Assembly (NCBI GenBank): GCA_963766725.1
Contig: CAVYBK010000015.1
Coordinates: forward strand, 108,304 to 172,303
DNA: 64,000 bases
From: DATEOR01 sp963766725
GTDB taxonomy: Bacteria; Actinomycetota; Thermoleophilia; Gaiellales; Gaiellaceae
Direction: 5' to 3'
Both the position numbers and the translations under genes were made by a program. The notes below the pieces were generated by a model that worked only from the letters and a program-made list of their open reading frames with translations, was not told where the DNA came from and ran no database searches. Position 1 is the stretch's first letter. Each line of letters begins with the position of its first letter. Positions 33,847 through 42,208 of the stretch are shown piece by piece.

Positions 33847-35307
33847 CTACTCGAGGGAGCCGACGTCGAGCACGGCCGTCTTCAGGTCGGTCATGTCGAG
33901 CATCGTGTAGCGGCCGCCGATGCGCCCCCAGCCGGTGCGAGTGCCGGCGGCGCCGCCGAACGGCTCGTGCGCCTCCCAGTAGTCCGTCGAGTCGTTGACG
34001 ACGACGTTGCCGACGCGCAGGTTGTCGAGGTAGCGGAACGCGCGCTGGAGGCTCGAGGTGTAGACGGCCGCCTGGAGGCCGAGGTGCGAGTCGTTCGCAA
34101 CGGCCAGCGCTTCGTCGTCGTCGGCGACACTGATGAGCGGGACGATCGGCCCGAACGTCTCATCGCGGTTGATGAGCGTGTCGGTGCCGACGCGGTCGAT
34201 CACGGTCGGTTGGTAGTAGAGGCTCGTCGGCCGGCCATCGTCCCGCGAGCCGCCGACGACCACCTCGGCGCCCTTGGCGACTGCGTCCTCGAGATGGGCG
34301 TCCATCTTCTGCGCGGTCGGCTCGTTGTTCATGGGTCCGACGAGGGTCTCGTCGTCGAAGGGATCGCCGAGCTTCCAGCCTTCGGCCTCCTTCACGACCG
34401 CGGCGAGGAAGTCCTCGTGGACGCGCTTGTCGACGAGGACGCGCTCCGTCGCGCAGCAGACCTGGCCGGCGCAGAAGAAGCCGCCGAAGACGGCGCCCTT
34501 CGCTGCGGCCTCGAGGTCGGCGTCGACGCAGACGACCACGGGGCCGTTCCCGCTCGCCTCGATCAGAGAGCGCTTGAGCCCTGCCGCGCGGACGATCTTC
34601 TCCGCGGTCGTGTGCGAGCCGACGAAGCCGACGCAGTCGACGTTCTCGTCCTGGATGAGCCGCTCCCCCACCTTGCCGTCGCCGTAGACGACGTTCACGA
34701 CGCCTTCGGGCAGCCCGGCGTCGGCCATGATCTGCATGAAGTTGGCCATCGCGATCGGCGTCCACTCGGACGGCTTCATCACGATCGCGTTCCCCGCGGC
34801 GATCCCGGGCGCGATCAGCTCGACCGGGATGAGCGTGGGGAAGTTCCACGGTGTGATGCCCGCGTAGACGCCGTTCGGCTTGCGAAACGTGAGGATGCGC
34901 TTGTTCACGTCCTGCGAAGGGATGACGGCGGTCTCCATCCGCTTCACGTCCTCGGCGGCGATGCGGAAGTTCTCCGCGGTCTCCTCGATGTCCGGGATCG
35001 CCTCGGCCATGTAGGGCTTGCCCTGCTCGAGCGAGAGCTCGCGCGCGAAGTCCTCCTTGCGCTCCTCGATCAGGTCGGCGATGGCGTGGCAGACCTTCGC
35101 GCGGTCCCAGGCGGAGAGCGCCGCCCACTTCGGCTGGGCATCGCGCGCCGCCTTCGCGGCCCGCTTGATGTCCTCCTCGCTCGCGTTCGGCGCGTCGGCG
35201 AGCTTCTCGCCCGTCACAGGGGAGACGATCTCCCGCGCCTCGTCACCCGTCGCCTCGACCCAGTCGCCGGCGACGAAGTTCTGCAGCGTCTTCACAGCGG
35301 TAGCCAT
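33847..35307 (-). CDS. Aldehyde dehydrogenase, semialdehyde-type, in aminotransferase operon
   Basis: Aldehyde dehydrogenase superfamily, 486 residues, full length. Oxyanion motif ITPWNFPTLIPVE near residue 150, general base in SLIEASGNGPVV near 250, catalytic Cys in AGQVCCATERV near 285, C-terminal RDETFGPIVPLISV. Three bases after the class III aminotransferase stop, so co-translated. The pair would convert an omega-amino acid to its semialdehyde and then to the acid (GABA to succinate, or beta-alanine/putrescine products). Substrate inferred from context only. Paralogue of the enzyme at 4344-5783. Confidence 0.92.
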   Translation of the reverse strand: MATAVKTLQNFVAGDWVEATGDEAREIVSPVTGEKLADAPNASEEDIKRAAKAARDAQPKWAALSAWDRAKVCHAIADLIEERKEDFARELSLEQGKPYMAEAIPDIEETAENFRIAAEDVKRMETAVIPSQDVNKRILTFRKPNGVYAGITPWNFPTLIPVELIAPGIAAGNAIVMKPSEWTPIAMANFMQIMADAGLPEGVVNVVYGDGKVGERLIQDENVDCVGFVGSHTTAEKIVRAAGLKRSLIEASGNGPVVVCVDADLEAAAKGAVFGGFFCAGQVCCATERVLVDKRVHEDFLAAVVKEAEGWKLGDPFDDETLVGPMNNEPTAQKMDAHLEDAVAKGAEVVVGGSRDDGRPTSLYYQPTVIDRVGTDTLINRDETFGPIVPLISVADDDEALAVANDSHLGLQAAVYTSSLQRAFRYLDNLRVGNVVVNDSTDYWEAHEPFGGAAGTRTGWGRIGGRYTMLDMTDLKTAVLDVGSLE

Positions 35308-35310
35308 GTC

Positions 35311-36675
35311 CTATGCCTCCACCCTCGTGTTGACCCGGTCCCACGCTTCGTCCAGCACCTGGCGCAGGACGCCCACCATCTCGTCGAACTCCTCCGGCCC
35401 GGCCACGAGCGGCGGCGCGAACTGCGCGCACGTCTCGCCGCGGTCGTCGAAGCGCATGTAGACGCCGAGCTCGCGCGTGCGCGGAAGCAGGAACGTCTTG
35501 ATGAGGTCGTCGCGCTCGGCGGGCGTGAAGGTCTCCTTCGTCTCCTTGTCCTTCACGAGCTCGAGTGAGTAGAAGTAGCCGTCGCCGCGCACGTCGCCCA
35601 CCATCGGATGCTCCTCGAGGAGCACCTCGCAGCGTTCGCGTAGCTCCGGCCCGAGAGTCTGCGAACGGCGGATCAGGTCCTCCTGCTCGAAGACGTCGAG
35701 GTTCGCCAAGGCGATCGCGCAGGAGAGCGGATGGCCGCCGAAGGTGATCCCGTGCGTGAACGCGGTCTTCTTCTCCGCGAAGAACGGCTCGATCGTGCGC
35801 TCGTTGGCGATGAGGGCCCCGAGCGGCGCGTATGCCGAGGTGATCCCCTTGGCCACGGTCATCATGTCGGGCTCGATCCCGTAGCGGGTCGACCCGAACC
35901 AGTCGCCGACACGGCCGAAGCCGCAGATGACCTCGTCGGCCACGAGCAGGAGCCCGTGCTCGTCGCAGATCTCGCGCACGCGCTCGAAGTAGCCCTCGGG
36001 CGGGGTGATCGAGCCGGCCGAGTTCTGGACGGGCTCGAGGATGACCGCCGCGACGGTCTCCGGCCCCTCGTTCTGCACGATGCCGTCGATCTCGTCGGCG
36101 CACTGCAGGTTGCAGCTGGACTCCTCCGAGCAGTACGGGCAGCGGTAGCGGTACGGCATCGGCGCGCGCAGGCAGCCGGGCAGGAGGGGCTCGAACTGGG
36201 AGCGGAGCGCCGGGCTCCCGTTGATGGAGAGCGCGCCCATGGTCGTCCCGTGGTAGGCGCTGCGGCGCGTCACGAACTTGTGGCGTGTCGGCTCGCCGCG
36301 CAGCCGGTGGTACTGGCGCGCGACCTTGAGCGCCGTCTCGATCGCCTCGGAACCGCCGCCGACGAAGAAGATGCGGCCGACGTCGATCGGGACGAGCTCG
36401 GTGATCTTCTCGGCGAGCTCGACCGCGGGCGGCGTCGCGAACCCGACCCAGTTCGTGAAGAACGGAAGCGTGTCGAGCTGCTTCTGCGCGGCCTCGGTGA
36501 TCCCCGGCCAGGGCCCGTAGCCGATGTTGACGCAGTAGAGCGCCGAGAGCGCGTCGAGGTAGCGGTTGCCCTCGTTGTCCCAGATGTAGCACCCCTCGCC
36601 GCGCTCGATCACGAGCTGCGGTGCGCCTGCCGCGGTGAAGTGCCGCCAGAGGTGGTCCGTCGACGCTGTCGTCAA
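35311..36675 (-). CDS. Class III (omega-amino acid) aminotransferase
   Basis: PLP-dependent aminotransferase, 454 residues. Cofactor motifs are FFVGGGSEAIETALKVAR near residue 115, SAYHGTTMGALSI, LLVADEVICGFGRVGDWFG with the PLP-binding Asp, and the Schiff-base Lys in MTVAKGITSAYAPLGA near 288. A Cys-rich insertion (YRCPYCSEESSCNLQCADE near 190) is a notable extra, possibly metal-binding. TTG 36675 has GGAAGGAG six bases upstream and overlaps the PucR stop (TTGA). The regulator upstream and the aldehyde dehydrogenase downstream indicate catabolism of GABA, beta-alanine or a polyamine. Confidence 0.92.
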   Translation of the reverse strand: MTTASTDHLWRHFTAAGAPQLVIERGEGCYIWDNEGNRYLDALSALYCVNIGYGPWPGITEAAQKQLDTLPFFTNWVGFATPPAVELAEKITELVPIDVGRIFFVGGGSEAIETALKVARQYHRLRGEPTRHKFVTRRSAYHGTTMGALSINGSPALRSQFEPLLPGCLRAPMPYRYRCPYCSEESSCNLQCADEIDGIVQNEGPETVAAVILEPVQNSAGSITPPEGYFERVREICDEHGLLLVADEVICGFGRVGDWFGSTRYGIEPDMMTVAKGITSAYAPLGALIANERTIEPFFAEKKTAFTHGITFGGHPLSCAIALANLDVFEQEDLIRRSQTLGPELRERCEVLLEEHPMVGDVRGDGYFYSLELVKDKETKETFTPAERDDLIKTFLLPRTRELGVYMRFDDRGETCAQFAPPLVAGPEEFDEMVGVLRQVLDEAWDRVNTRVEA

Positions 36676-38183
36676 TTCGTGCTCCTTCCGTTGCGGGCGG
36701 CGAGGGCCTGCTGGGCCTTCACGGCCAGCCAGAGCTCCATGCGCTGCTGAGGGTCGTCGGGATGGCGGCCGGTCTGCTCGCGCAGGCGGTCCATCCGGTA
36801 GCGAAGGGTGTGGCGGTGGACGCCGAGCTCGTCGGCGGCGTCGCTCCAGCGGCAGCCGGCGTCGAGCAGGGCGGTGAGGGATTCGACCAGCCAGGCGTTC
36901 GACGCGGCCGGGCCGAGCACGCGGTCGACGAAGGCCTCGAGCGCCGCGTCGGGAAGGCTGAGCAGAAGCTCGAGAGAGCCGAGGTCCTGGTAGGAGGCGA
37001 CCTCGCCGGTCCCGGCGTCGAGCGCCGCGCGCGCCTCGAGGAGGCTCCGGCCGAGGCCACGTCCCTGGGACGGGCGGCCCACGCCGACCCTCGCCATCGG
37101 CTCCGCCTCGACGACGCGGCGGGCGAGGCTCATGACGTCCTGCTCGCTGTCGGCGCCGACGAGGAAGGCCGCGCGGTCCCGGCGCGCGGTGGAGAGATAC
37201 GGCACGCTCCCGCGCTCGAGCTCCTCGGCGACCTCGTCGCGCAGGCGCTCGCTGGAGAGACCGTTGCGCGGGACGGCGAGGAGCGCCGCGTACTCGCGAT
37301 CGGACTCGAGCCCGAAGGCGGCCATCCTGCGTGCCGCCTCGCGGTCGTCGAGCCGGTCGTCCTCGAGGTCCTCGAGGAGGTCGCCGGCCAGGCGCAGCTC
37401 GGCCGCGCTCACCGCGCGCCTGCGCGAGAGCTCGAAGGCGAGCGCCGACTGCCCGTGGTGGAGGACGAGGCGGTCGTACTCGCCGAAGTCGCCGCCCTCG
37501 CGGGCTGCCTTGAGGGTGACCATCTCGCCGGGCGAGACGACCGGCAGCTCGAGGGCGTTCTCGAAACCGAGCCGGTTCCGCGCGTGACGCTCGGCGACCA
37601 CGCGGCCGTTCTCGTCGACGAGCGCGAGGCTGCAGCCGAGGTGGTTGCAGACGACGGCGAGGAGTGCCTGCAGTCCGCGGCCCTCGAGGACCGCGGCGGC
37701 CAGCCGCTCGTGCACCTCGAGCGCGCGCGTCATCTGCTCGAGCTGTTCGCTCGCGAGGTGCGTCACCGCGGCCTTCGTGATGGCGACGAACGGAATCTCG
37801 TAAGGCACCGCAAGGACTGGGAACGAGAGCTTGTTTGCCTCCTCGACGATCGGCGCGGGCACGTCCGGGAAGCCGAAGCCCACGCCAAAGCCAAGTCCCG
37901 CGAGCCCGTGCTTGGCGAGCCGGCGCACGTAGGCGCGCTGCGTCGTCGCCATCTCGCCCACCCCGAGCCCGGTCGTGAGAAGGAACTCGCCGCCTTCGAG
38001 GAACTGGGTCGGGTCGGCCAGCTCGGAGACGTGCAGCCAGCTGACCTCGTTCCGGAGCCCTTCCGCGCCCGCGACGACGGCCAGGCCGAGCTCGGGGAGC
38101 TCCGCGATCTCCTGAACCGTCAGCACGCGAGTGTGTTTCGACGCACGGGCCAAGACGGTACGCCGTTCGGCGCATTGGAGCAA
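36672..38183 (-). CDS. PucR-family transcriptional regulator
   Basis: DNA-binding regulator of 503 residues or slightly less. The N-terminal PucR ligand-binding domain (residues about 20-140) contains VVAGAEGLRNEVSWLHVSEL and FLEGGEFLLTTGLGVG; the middle is a GAF-like/GGDEF-derived region; the C-terminus is the PucR helix-turn-helix (WSDAADELGVHRHTLRYRMD). PucR relatives control purine, proline, GABA or polyamine catabolism and act on an adjacent operon, which fits the aminotransferase and dehydrogenase it is coupled to. The start is unsure: TTG 38183 opens the frame, but GTG 38126 (VLTVQEIAEL) begins the conserved domain. Confidence 0.9.
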   Translation of the reverse strand: MLQCAERRTVLARASKHTRVLTVQEIAELPELGLAVVAGAEGLRNEVSWLHVSELADPTQFLEGGEFLLTTGLGVGEMATTQRAYVRRLAKHGLAGLGFGVGFGFPDVPAPIVEEANKLSFPVLAVPYEIPFVAITKAAVTHLASEQLEQMTRALEVHERLAAAVLEGRGLQALLAVVCNHLGCSLALVDENGRVVAERHARNRLGFENALELPVVSPGEMVTLKAAREGGDFGEYDRLVLHHGQSALAFELSRRRAVSAAELRLAGDLLEDLEDDRLDDREAARRMAAFGLESDREYAALLAVPRNGLSSERLRDEVAEELERGSVPYLSTARRDRAAFLVGADSEQDVMSLARRVVEAEPMARVGVGRPSQGRGLGRSLLEARAALDAGTGEVASYQDLGSLELLLSLPDAALEAFVDRVLGPAASNAWLVESLTALLDAGCRWSDAADELGVHRHTLRYRMDRLREQTGRHPDDPQQRMELWLAVKAQQALAARNGRSTN

Positions 38184-38225
38184 CCAGGAACGCGCATCTC
38201 TTGGACGCGCGGGCCAGAGGGAGAG

Positions 38226-38250
38226 GGGCCGGCCGCGGGGAGGCCGGCCC
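38226..38250 (-). terminator. Rho-independent terminator of a small membrane protein gene
   Basis: A 9-bp GC stem (GGGCCGGCC, 7-nt loop, GGCCGGCCC) ends ten bases past the stop at 38260, on the side that closes the minus-strand gene. Confidence 0.65.
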
Positions 38251-38259
38251 GGGGATGTC

Positions 38260-38523
38260 CTAGGAGGTGTAGCTGCCTTCGTAGACCTTGCCGGCCTTGG
38301 CGATGCCGCGGGAGATCATGTACGCGGCGGCCAGCAAGACTGTCGCGATCGTGAACTGCGGCCAGTCGACCGCGTCGGCCGCGACGGTGACGATGAAGAC
38401 CACGGCCCAGACGAGCAGGAAGACGACGAGCTCGCCGTTCGGGGCCGGCATCGACGGCATCCCGTAGTACGGCTGCCCGTAACCCTGAGTCGGAGGCGGA
38501 GGTGGTGGAGTGCTTTGCGTCAT
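38260..38523 (-). CDS. Small membrane protein with proline-rich N-terminus
   Basis: Unrecognised, 87 residues. N-terminal Pro/Tyr/Gly-rich stretch (MTQSTPPPPPPTQGYGQPYY) then two membrane spans (GELVVFLLVWAVVFIVTVAA and QFTIATVLLAAAYMISRGIA) with a short C-terminal tail. Common actinobacterial layout in which the Pro-rich end is cytoplasmic and possibly interacts with SH3-like or scaffold partners. It stands alone between the PucR gene and the divergent VOC-purM operon. Confidence 0.7.
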   Translation of the reverse strand: MTQSTPPPPPPTQGYGQPYYGMPSMPAPNGELVVFLLVWAVVFIVTVAADAVDWPQFTIATVLLAAAYMISRGIAKAGKVYEGSYTS

Positions 38524-38571
38524 GGTCGCCCCGTTCCCCGCGAGGGGGCTGATTCCTCCGCGCCGAGTACG

Positions 38572-39195
38572 ATGGGGCGGCCGGTGCACCTGTTCCACTA
38601 CCACCTCGTGACGAGCAAGGTCCGGCTGCTCGAGGCCCGGTATCTCGGCAAGCTCGGCTTCGAGCTCATCGGCCGCTACGGCTGGCGAGGCGAAAGCTCG
38701 CAATGGTTCGAGGCCGGAACGTCCTGGGAGGACCTCGACAAGATCGGCTTTCGCCTGCGGCTCGTGGAGATCGGGCGCGGGGCCGTCAACGTCGTCCTCC
38801 AACCCGGTCACTGGGACGTGCCACGCGTGGACCACCTCGGCGTCGCGCTCGCCGAGGACGACTACGAGACCGTCCTCGATCGCGCCCGCGATCTCGGCCT
38901 GAAGATCCAGGATCACCCGGGGAAACGCACCTTCATCACCACGGAGGCCGGCTACAGGCTCGAGGTGCATCCGCCACGCGACTGGGTCGACGACGCGCTC
39001 GCGCAGGCGGACGAGCTCCAGATCGGCGAGCTCCATCTGCGCGCCCACGACCCCGAGGAAAAAGCGGTCGCGCTGTCCGAGATCCTCCTCCTCGAGCGCG
39101 AGGGCACGAGCGTGCACCTCGGCGAGAGCATCGTCCGCTTCCTCCCCGCGGGGCCCGAGGGCCGCCCCGAGCTCGTGGCGGAGGTGCTGGCGTGA
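38572..39195 (+). CDS. VOC-family protein at the head of the purM operon
   Basis: VOC/glyoxalase-fold protein, 207 residues. First unit HLFHYHLVTSKVRLLEARYL, second unit around VDHLGVALAEDDYETVLDRA and the candidate metal-binding RLEVHPPRDWVDD. The C-terminal part (about 140-207) is an additional beta-rich extension. Function unknown. It is joined to purM by a GTGA overlap, making it the first gene of a VOC-purM-purN-purH operon. ATG 38572 follows immediately after TACG with no ribosome site. Confidence 0.75.
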   Translation: MGRPVHLFHYHLVTSKVRLLEARYLGKLGFELIGRYGWRGESSQWFEAGTSWEDLDKIGFRLRLVEIGRGAVNVVLQPGHWDVPRVDHLGVALAEDDYETVLDRARDLGLKIQDHPGKRTFITTEAGYRLEVHPPRDWVDDALAQADELQIGELHLRAHDPEEKAVALSEILLLEREGTSVHLGESIVRFLPAGPEGRPELVAEVLA

Positions 39196-40089
39196 GCTCG
39201 TACGAGGCCGCCGGGGTGTCCCTCGGAAAAGCCGAGGCGGTCGTCCAGCGCCTCCGCGCCGCGGTTGCCTCGACCGGCGGATCCCTGGGCGGGTTCGCGG
39301 GCCTCTATCCGCTGGACGACGAGCGCCTCCTGGCCGCCACGATGGACGGCGTCGGGACGAAGCTCATCCTCTCCCGCCGCGCCGGCCGGCTCTTCGACGC
39401 CGGCGTCGATCTGGCCGCCCACTGCGTCAACGACGTCATCACGACCGGCGCCGATCCGCTCTTCTTCCTGGACTACGTCGCCTCCGGCTCCCTCGACCTC
39501 GAGGAGGTCGCCGAGCTCGTCGAGGGCGCAGCATCGGTCTGCCGCGAGGCGGGGTGCGCGATCCTCGGCGGCGAGAGCGCGGAGCTGCCCGGGATCTACC
39601 ACGACGACGAGCTCGACTTCGCCGGCGCCTGCATCGGGCTCGTGAGGCGCGCCGATCTCGTCGACGGCTCGCGCTGCGAGGCCGGTGACGTCGTCCTCGG
39701 GCTTCCGTCCGTCGGGCCTGCACGCGAACGGCTTCACCCTCGTCCGCAGCCTGATCGGGGACGGGGACTTCGACGCCGACCTGCTGCTGCCGCCGACGCG
39801 GCTCTACCTGGAGGACGTGCGCCGGCTGCGCGCCCAGGCCGACGTCCGCGCCCTCGCCCACATCACCGGCGGCGGGATCATGGGCAACCTCCCGCGCGTG
39901 CTTCCGGCAGGCATCCGCGCCGAGATCGACTGGAGCTCGTGGGAGCGACCGCCCGTCTACGCCTGGCTCGACGAGCAGGGCGTCCCCGAAGAGGAGCAGC
40001 GCCGGGTCTTCAACCTCGGCATCGGGATGTGCGCCGTCGTCCCGGAGGCCGACGCCGGCGCAGGGCTCGTCATCGGCCGGCTCGCGTGA
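39192..40089 (+). pseudogene. purM: AIR synthase PurM, one frameshift
   Basis: Phosphoribosylformylglycinamidine cyclo-ligase, closing the imidazole ring with ATP. It begins SSYEAAGVSLGKAEAVVQRL, then DGVGTKLILSRRAGR, HCVNDVITTGADPLFFLDY and GGESAELPGIY. An extra base near 39712 (CTTCCGTCCGTCGGG) shifts the frame between DVVLGLPS and SGLHANGFTLVRSLIG. Translation then continues with HITGGGIMGNLPRVLP and FNLGIGMCAVV to a stop at 40089. About 299 residues if repaired; probably a sequencing error in an essential gene. GTG start overlaps the VOC stop; the stop overlaps purN (GTGA). Confidence 0.9.
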
Positions 40090-40640
40090 TCGGCGTCCTC
40101 GTCTCGGGGACGGGCACGAACCTGCAGGCGCTACTCGACGCAGAGCTGCCCATCTCCGCGGTCGCCTCGAACACGGCGGGAGTGCAGGCGCTCGAACGCG
40201 CCGAGCGCGCCTCCGTCCCGGCCGCCGCGTTCCCGCTGGAGCACTTTGCCGGCCGCGAGAGTCGCGACGAGGCGATGGCGGAATGGCTCGCCGAGCACGG
40301 CGTCGAGCTCGTGGTCTGCGCGGGCTACATGCAGCTCCTCACGCCCGGCTTCCTCGCCCGATTCCCGTGCATCAACGTCCACCCGTCGCTCCTGCCGGCC
40401 TTCCCCGGCCTCGACGCGGTCGGCCAGGCGCTCGCGACCGGCGCGCAGGAGACCGGCGTCACCGTCCACTTCCTGGACGAGGGTGTGGACACCGGCCCGG
40501 TCATCGCGCAGGAGCGGGTCGCGATCGAGCCGGGCGACACCGCGGAAACGCTCTACGCGCGCATCCGGGAGATGGAGCACCGGCTGCTGCCCGACGCGGT
40601 CAGGCTCTATCTGGCAGGCGCAATAACCTCTCCACCCTGA
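40086..40640 (+). CDS. purN: GAR transformylase PurN
   Basis: Phosphoribosylglycinamide formyltransferase using 10-formyltetrahydrofolate. 184 residues, short but complete. It starts IGVLVSGTGTNLQALLDAEL. The catalytic Asn-His-Asp are in CINVHPSLLPAFPGLDAV and VHFLDEGVDTGPVIAQE, with GYMQLLTPGF between. Overlaps purM (GTGA) and purH (TGATG), so tightly coupled. Confidence 0.96.
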   Translation: MIGVLVSGTGTNLQALLDAELPISAVASNTAGVQALERAERASVPAAAFPLEHFAGRESRDEAMAEWLAEHGVELVVCAGYMQLLTPGFLARFPCINVHPSLLPAFPGLDAVGQALATGAQETGVTVHFLDEGVDTGPVIAQERVAIEPGDTAETLYARIREMEHRLLPDAVRLYLAGAITSPP

Positions 40641-42185
40641 TGGCCGTGCGCCGAGCGCTCATCTCCGTCTTCGACAAGACGGGCCTCGACCGGTTCGCCA
40701 CCGGCCTGGCAGAGCTTGGCGTCGAGCTCGTCGCGAGCGGGGGAACCGCCGCGTACATCTCCGAGCTCGGCCTCTCGGTCACGCCGGTCGATGCGCTCAC
40801 CGACGTGCCCGAGATGCTCGGCGGCCGCGTCAAGACGCTGCATCCGAGGATCCACGGCGCGATCCTCGCACGGCGCAGCGTAAAGGCGGACATGGAGGCG
40901 CTCGAGGAGCACGGAATCGAGCCGTTCGACCTCGTCTGCGTCAACCTCTATCCCTTCGCGCAGGTCGCGGGCCGGAAGGACGTGCGCGAGGAGGAGGCCG
41001 TCGAGATGATCGACATCGGCGGCCCGGCGATGCTCCGCGCCGCCGCGAAGAACTTCGAGCACGTCGCGCCGGTCTGCTCGATCGACCGCTACGACGCGCT
41101 CCTCCTCGAGATCCAGGCGACCGGCGAGATCGACGCCGAGACGCGACGCGAGCTCGCCGCCGAGGCCTTCGCGCACACGGCCGCGTACGAGGCTTCGATC
41201 GCCACCTGGTTCGGCGACCGCGAGACCTTCCCGCCCAAGACTGATCGTCGCGCTCGAGCGCCAGCGCGAGCTTTCGTACGGCGAGAACCCGCACCAGCGA
41301 GCCGCGTACTACGTCGAGGCCGGCGCCCGCCGCGACCTCCTCTCGCGCGTCGAGCAGCTCTCCGGCAAGGAGCTCTCCTTCAACAACCTGGCCGACCTGG
41401 ACGCGGCCCGCGGGGTTCTGGGCGAGTTCGAGCTCCCCACCTGCGTCGTCGTGAAGCACGGGAACCCGTGCGGCGTCGGGGTCGCCTCGGCCCTGGAGGA
41501 CGCCGCCGCGAAGGCCTACGCCGCCGATCCAGTCTCCGCCTACGGCGGCGTCGTGGCCGTGAACCGCCGCGTCGACCCGCCGCTCGCGAAGCGCCTCGCC
41601 GAGGAGTTCGTCGAGGTGCTGATCGCGCCCGAGTACACCGCCGACGCCGTCGAGATCCTCAAGCAGAAGCCGAATACGAGGATCCTCGAGGACCGCGAAC
41701 GCAGGCGCGCGACCCTCGGCGAGCGCGACTTCCGCCGCGTGATCGGCGGCTTCCTCGTGCAGGACGCCGACGCCGAGGTGGACGACCGCGAGGGGATGGA
41801 GGTTCGCGCCGGCGAGCAACCCGACGAGCAGCTCTGGGGCGACCTTCTCTTCGCCTGGCGCATCTGCAAGCACGTCAACTCGAATGCGATCGTCATCGCC
41901 AAGGACCTGCAGACGATCGGCGTCGGAGCCGGCCAGATGAGCCGCGTCGAGTCCGTGAAGATCGCGCTCGACAAGGCCCGCGAACAGGGACATTCCGTCG
42001 AGGGAGCGGTGCTCGCCTCCGACGCCTTCTTCCCCTTCCCGGACGGGCCGCAGCTCGCCCTCGAGGCAGGCGTCAAGGCGATCGTCCAGCCCGGCGGCTC
42101 GAAGCGGGATGACGAGGTGGTCGCCGCGGTCGCCAAGGCCGGCGGCACGATCGTCTTCGCGCCCAGGCGCCACTTCAGGCACTAA
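40640..42185 (+). pseudogene. purH: Bifunctional AICAR transformylase/IMP cyclohydrolase PurH, one frameshift
   Basis: Last two steps to IMP. The N-terminal IMP cyclohydrolase domain (residues 1-190) has ALISVFDKTGLDRFATGL, EMLGGRVKTLHPRIHGAIL and IDIGGPAMLRAAAKN. An extra base near 41240 separates DRETFPPK from LIVALERQRELSYGENPHQR. The AICAR transformylase domain then follows (VVKHGNPCGVGVASALEDA, SAYGGVVAVNRRVD, KHVNSNAIVIAKD, PGGSKRDDEVVAAVA) to a stop at 42185. About 514 residues if repaired. The break is probably an assembly error. Confidence 0.92.
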
Positions 42186-42191
42186 CCACAG

Positions 42192-42207
42192 GCCGTATCG
42201 TTACGGC
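42192..42207. promoter_or_regulatory. Inverted repeat and -10 box immediately before cbs
   Basis: GCCGTA, TCGT, TACGGC forms a perfect 6-bp inverted repeat ending one base before the cbs ATG. Inside it TATCGT (42196-42201) ends seven bases before the ATG, matching the leaderless -10 spacing seen elsewhere. A repressor bound here would cover the -10 and the start codon. Confidence 0.5.
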
Positions 42208-42208
42208 G

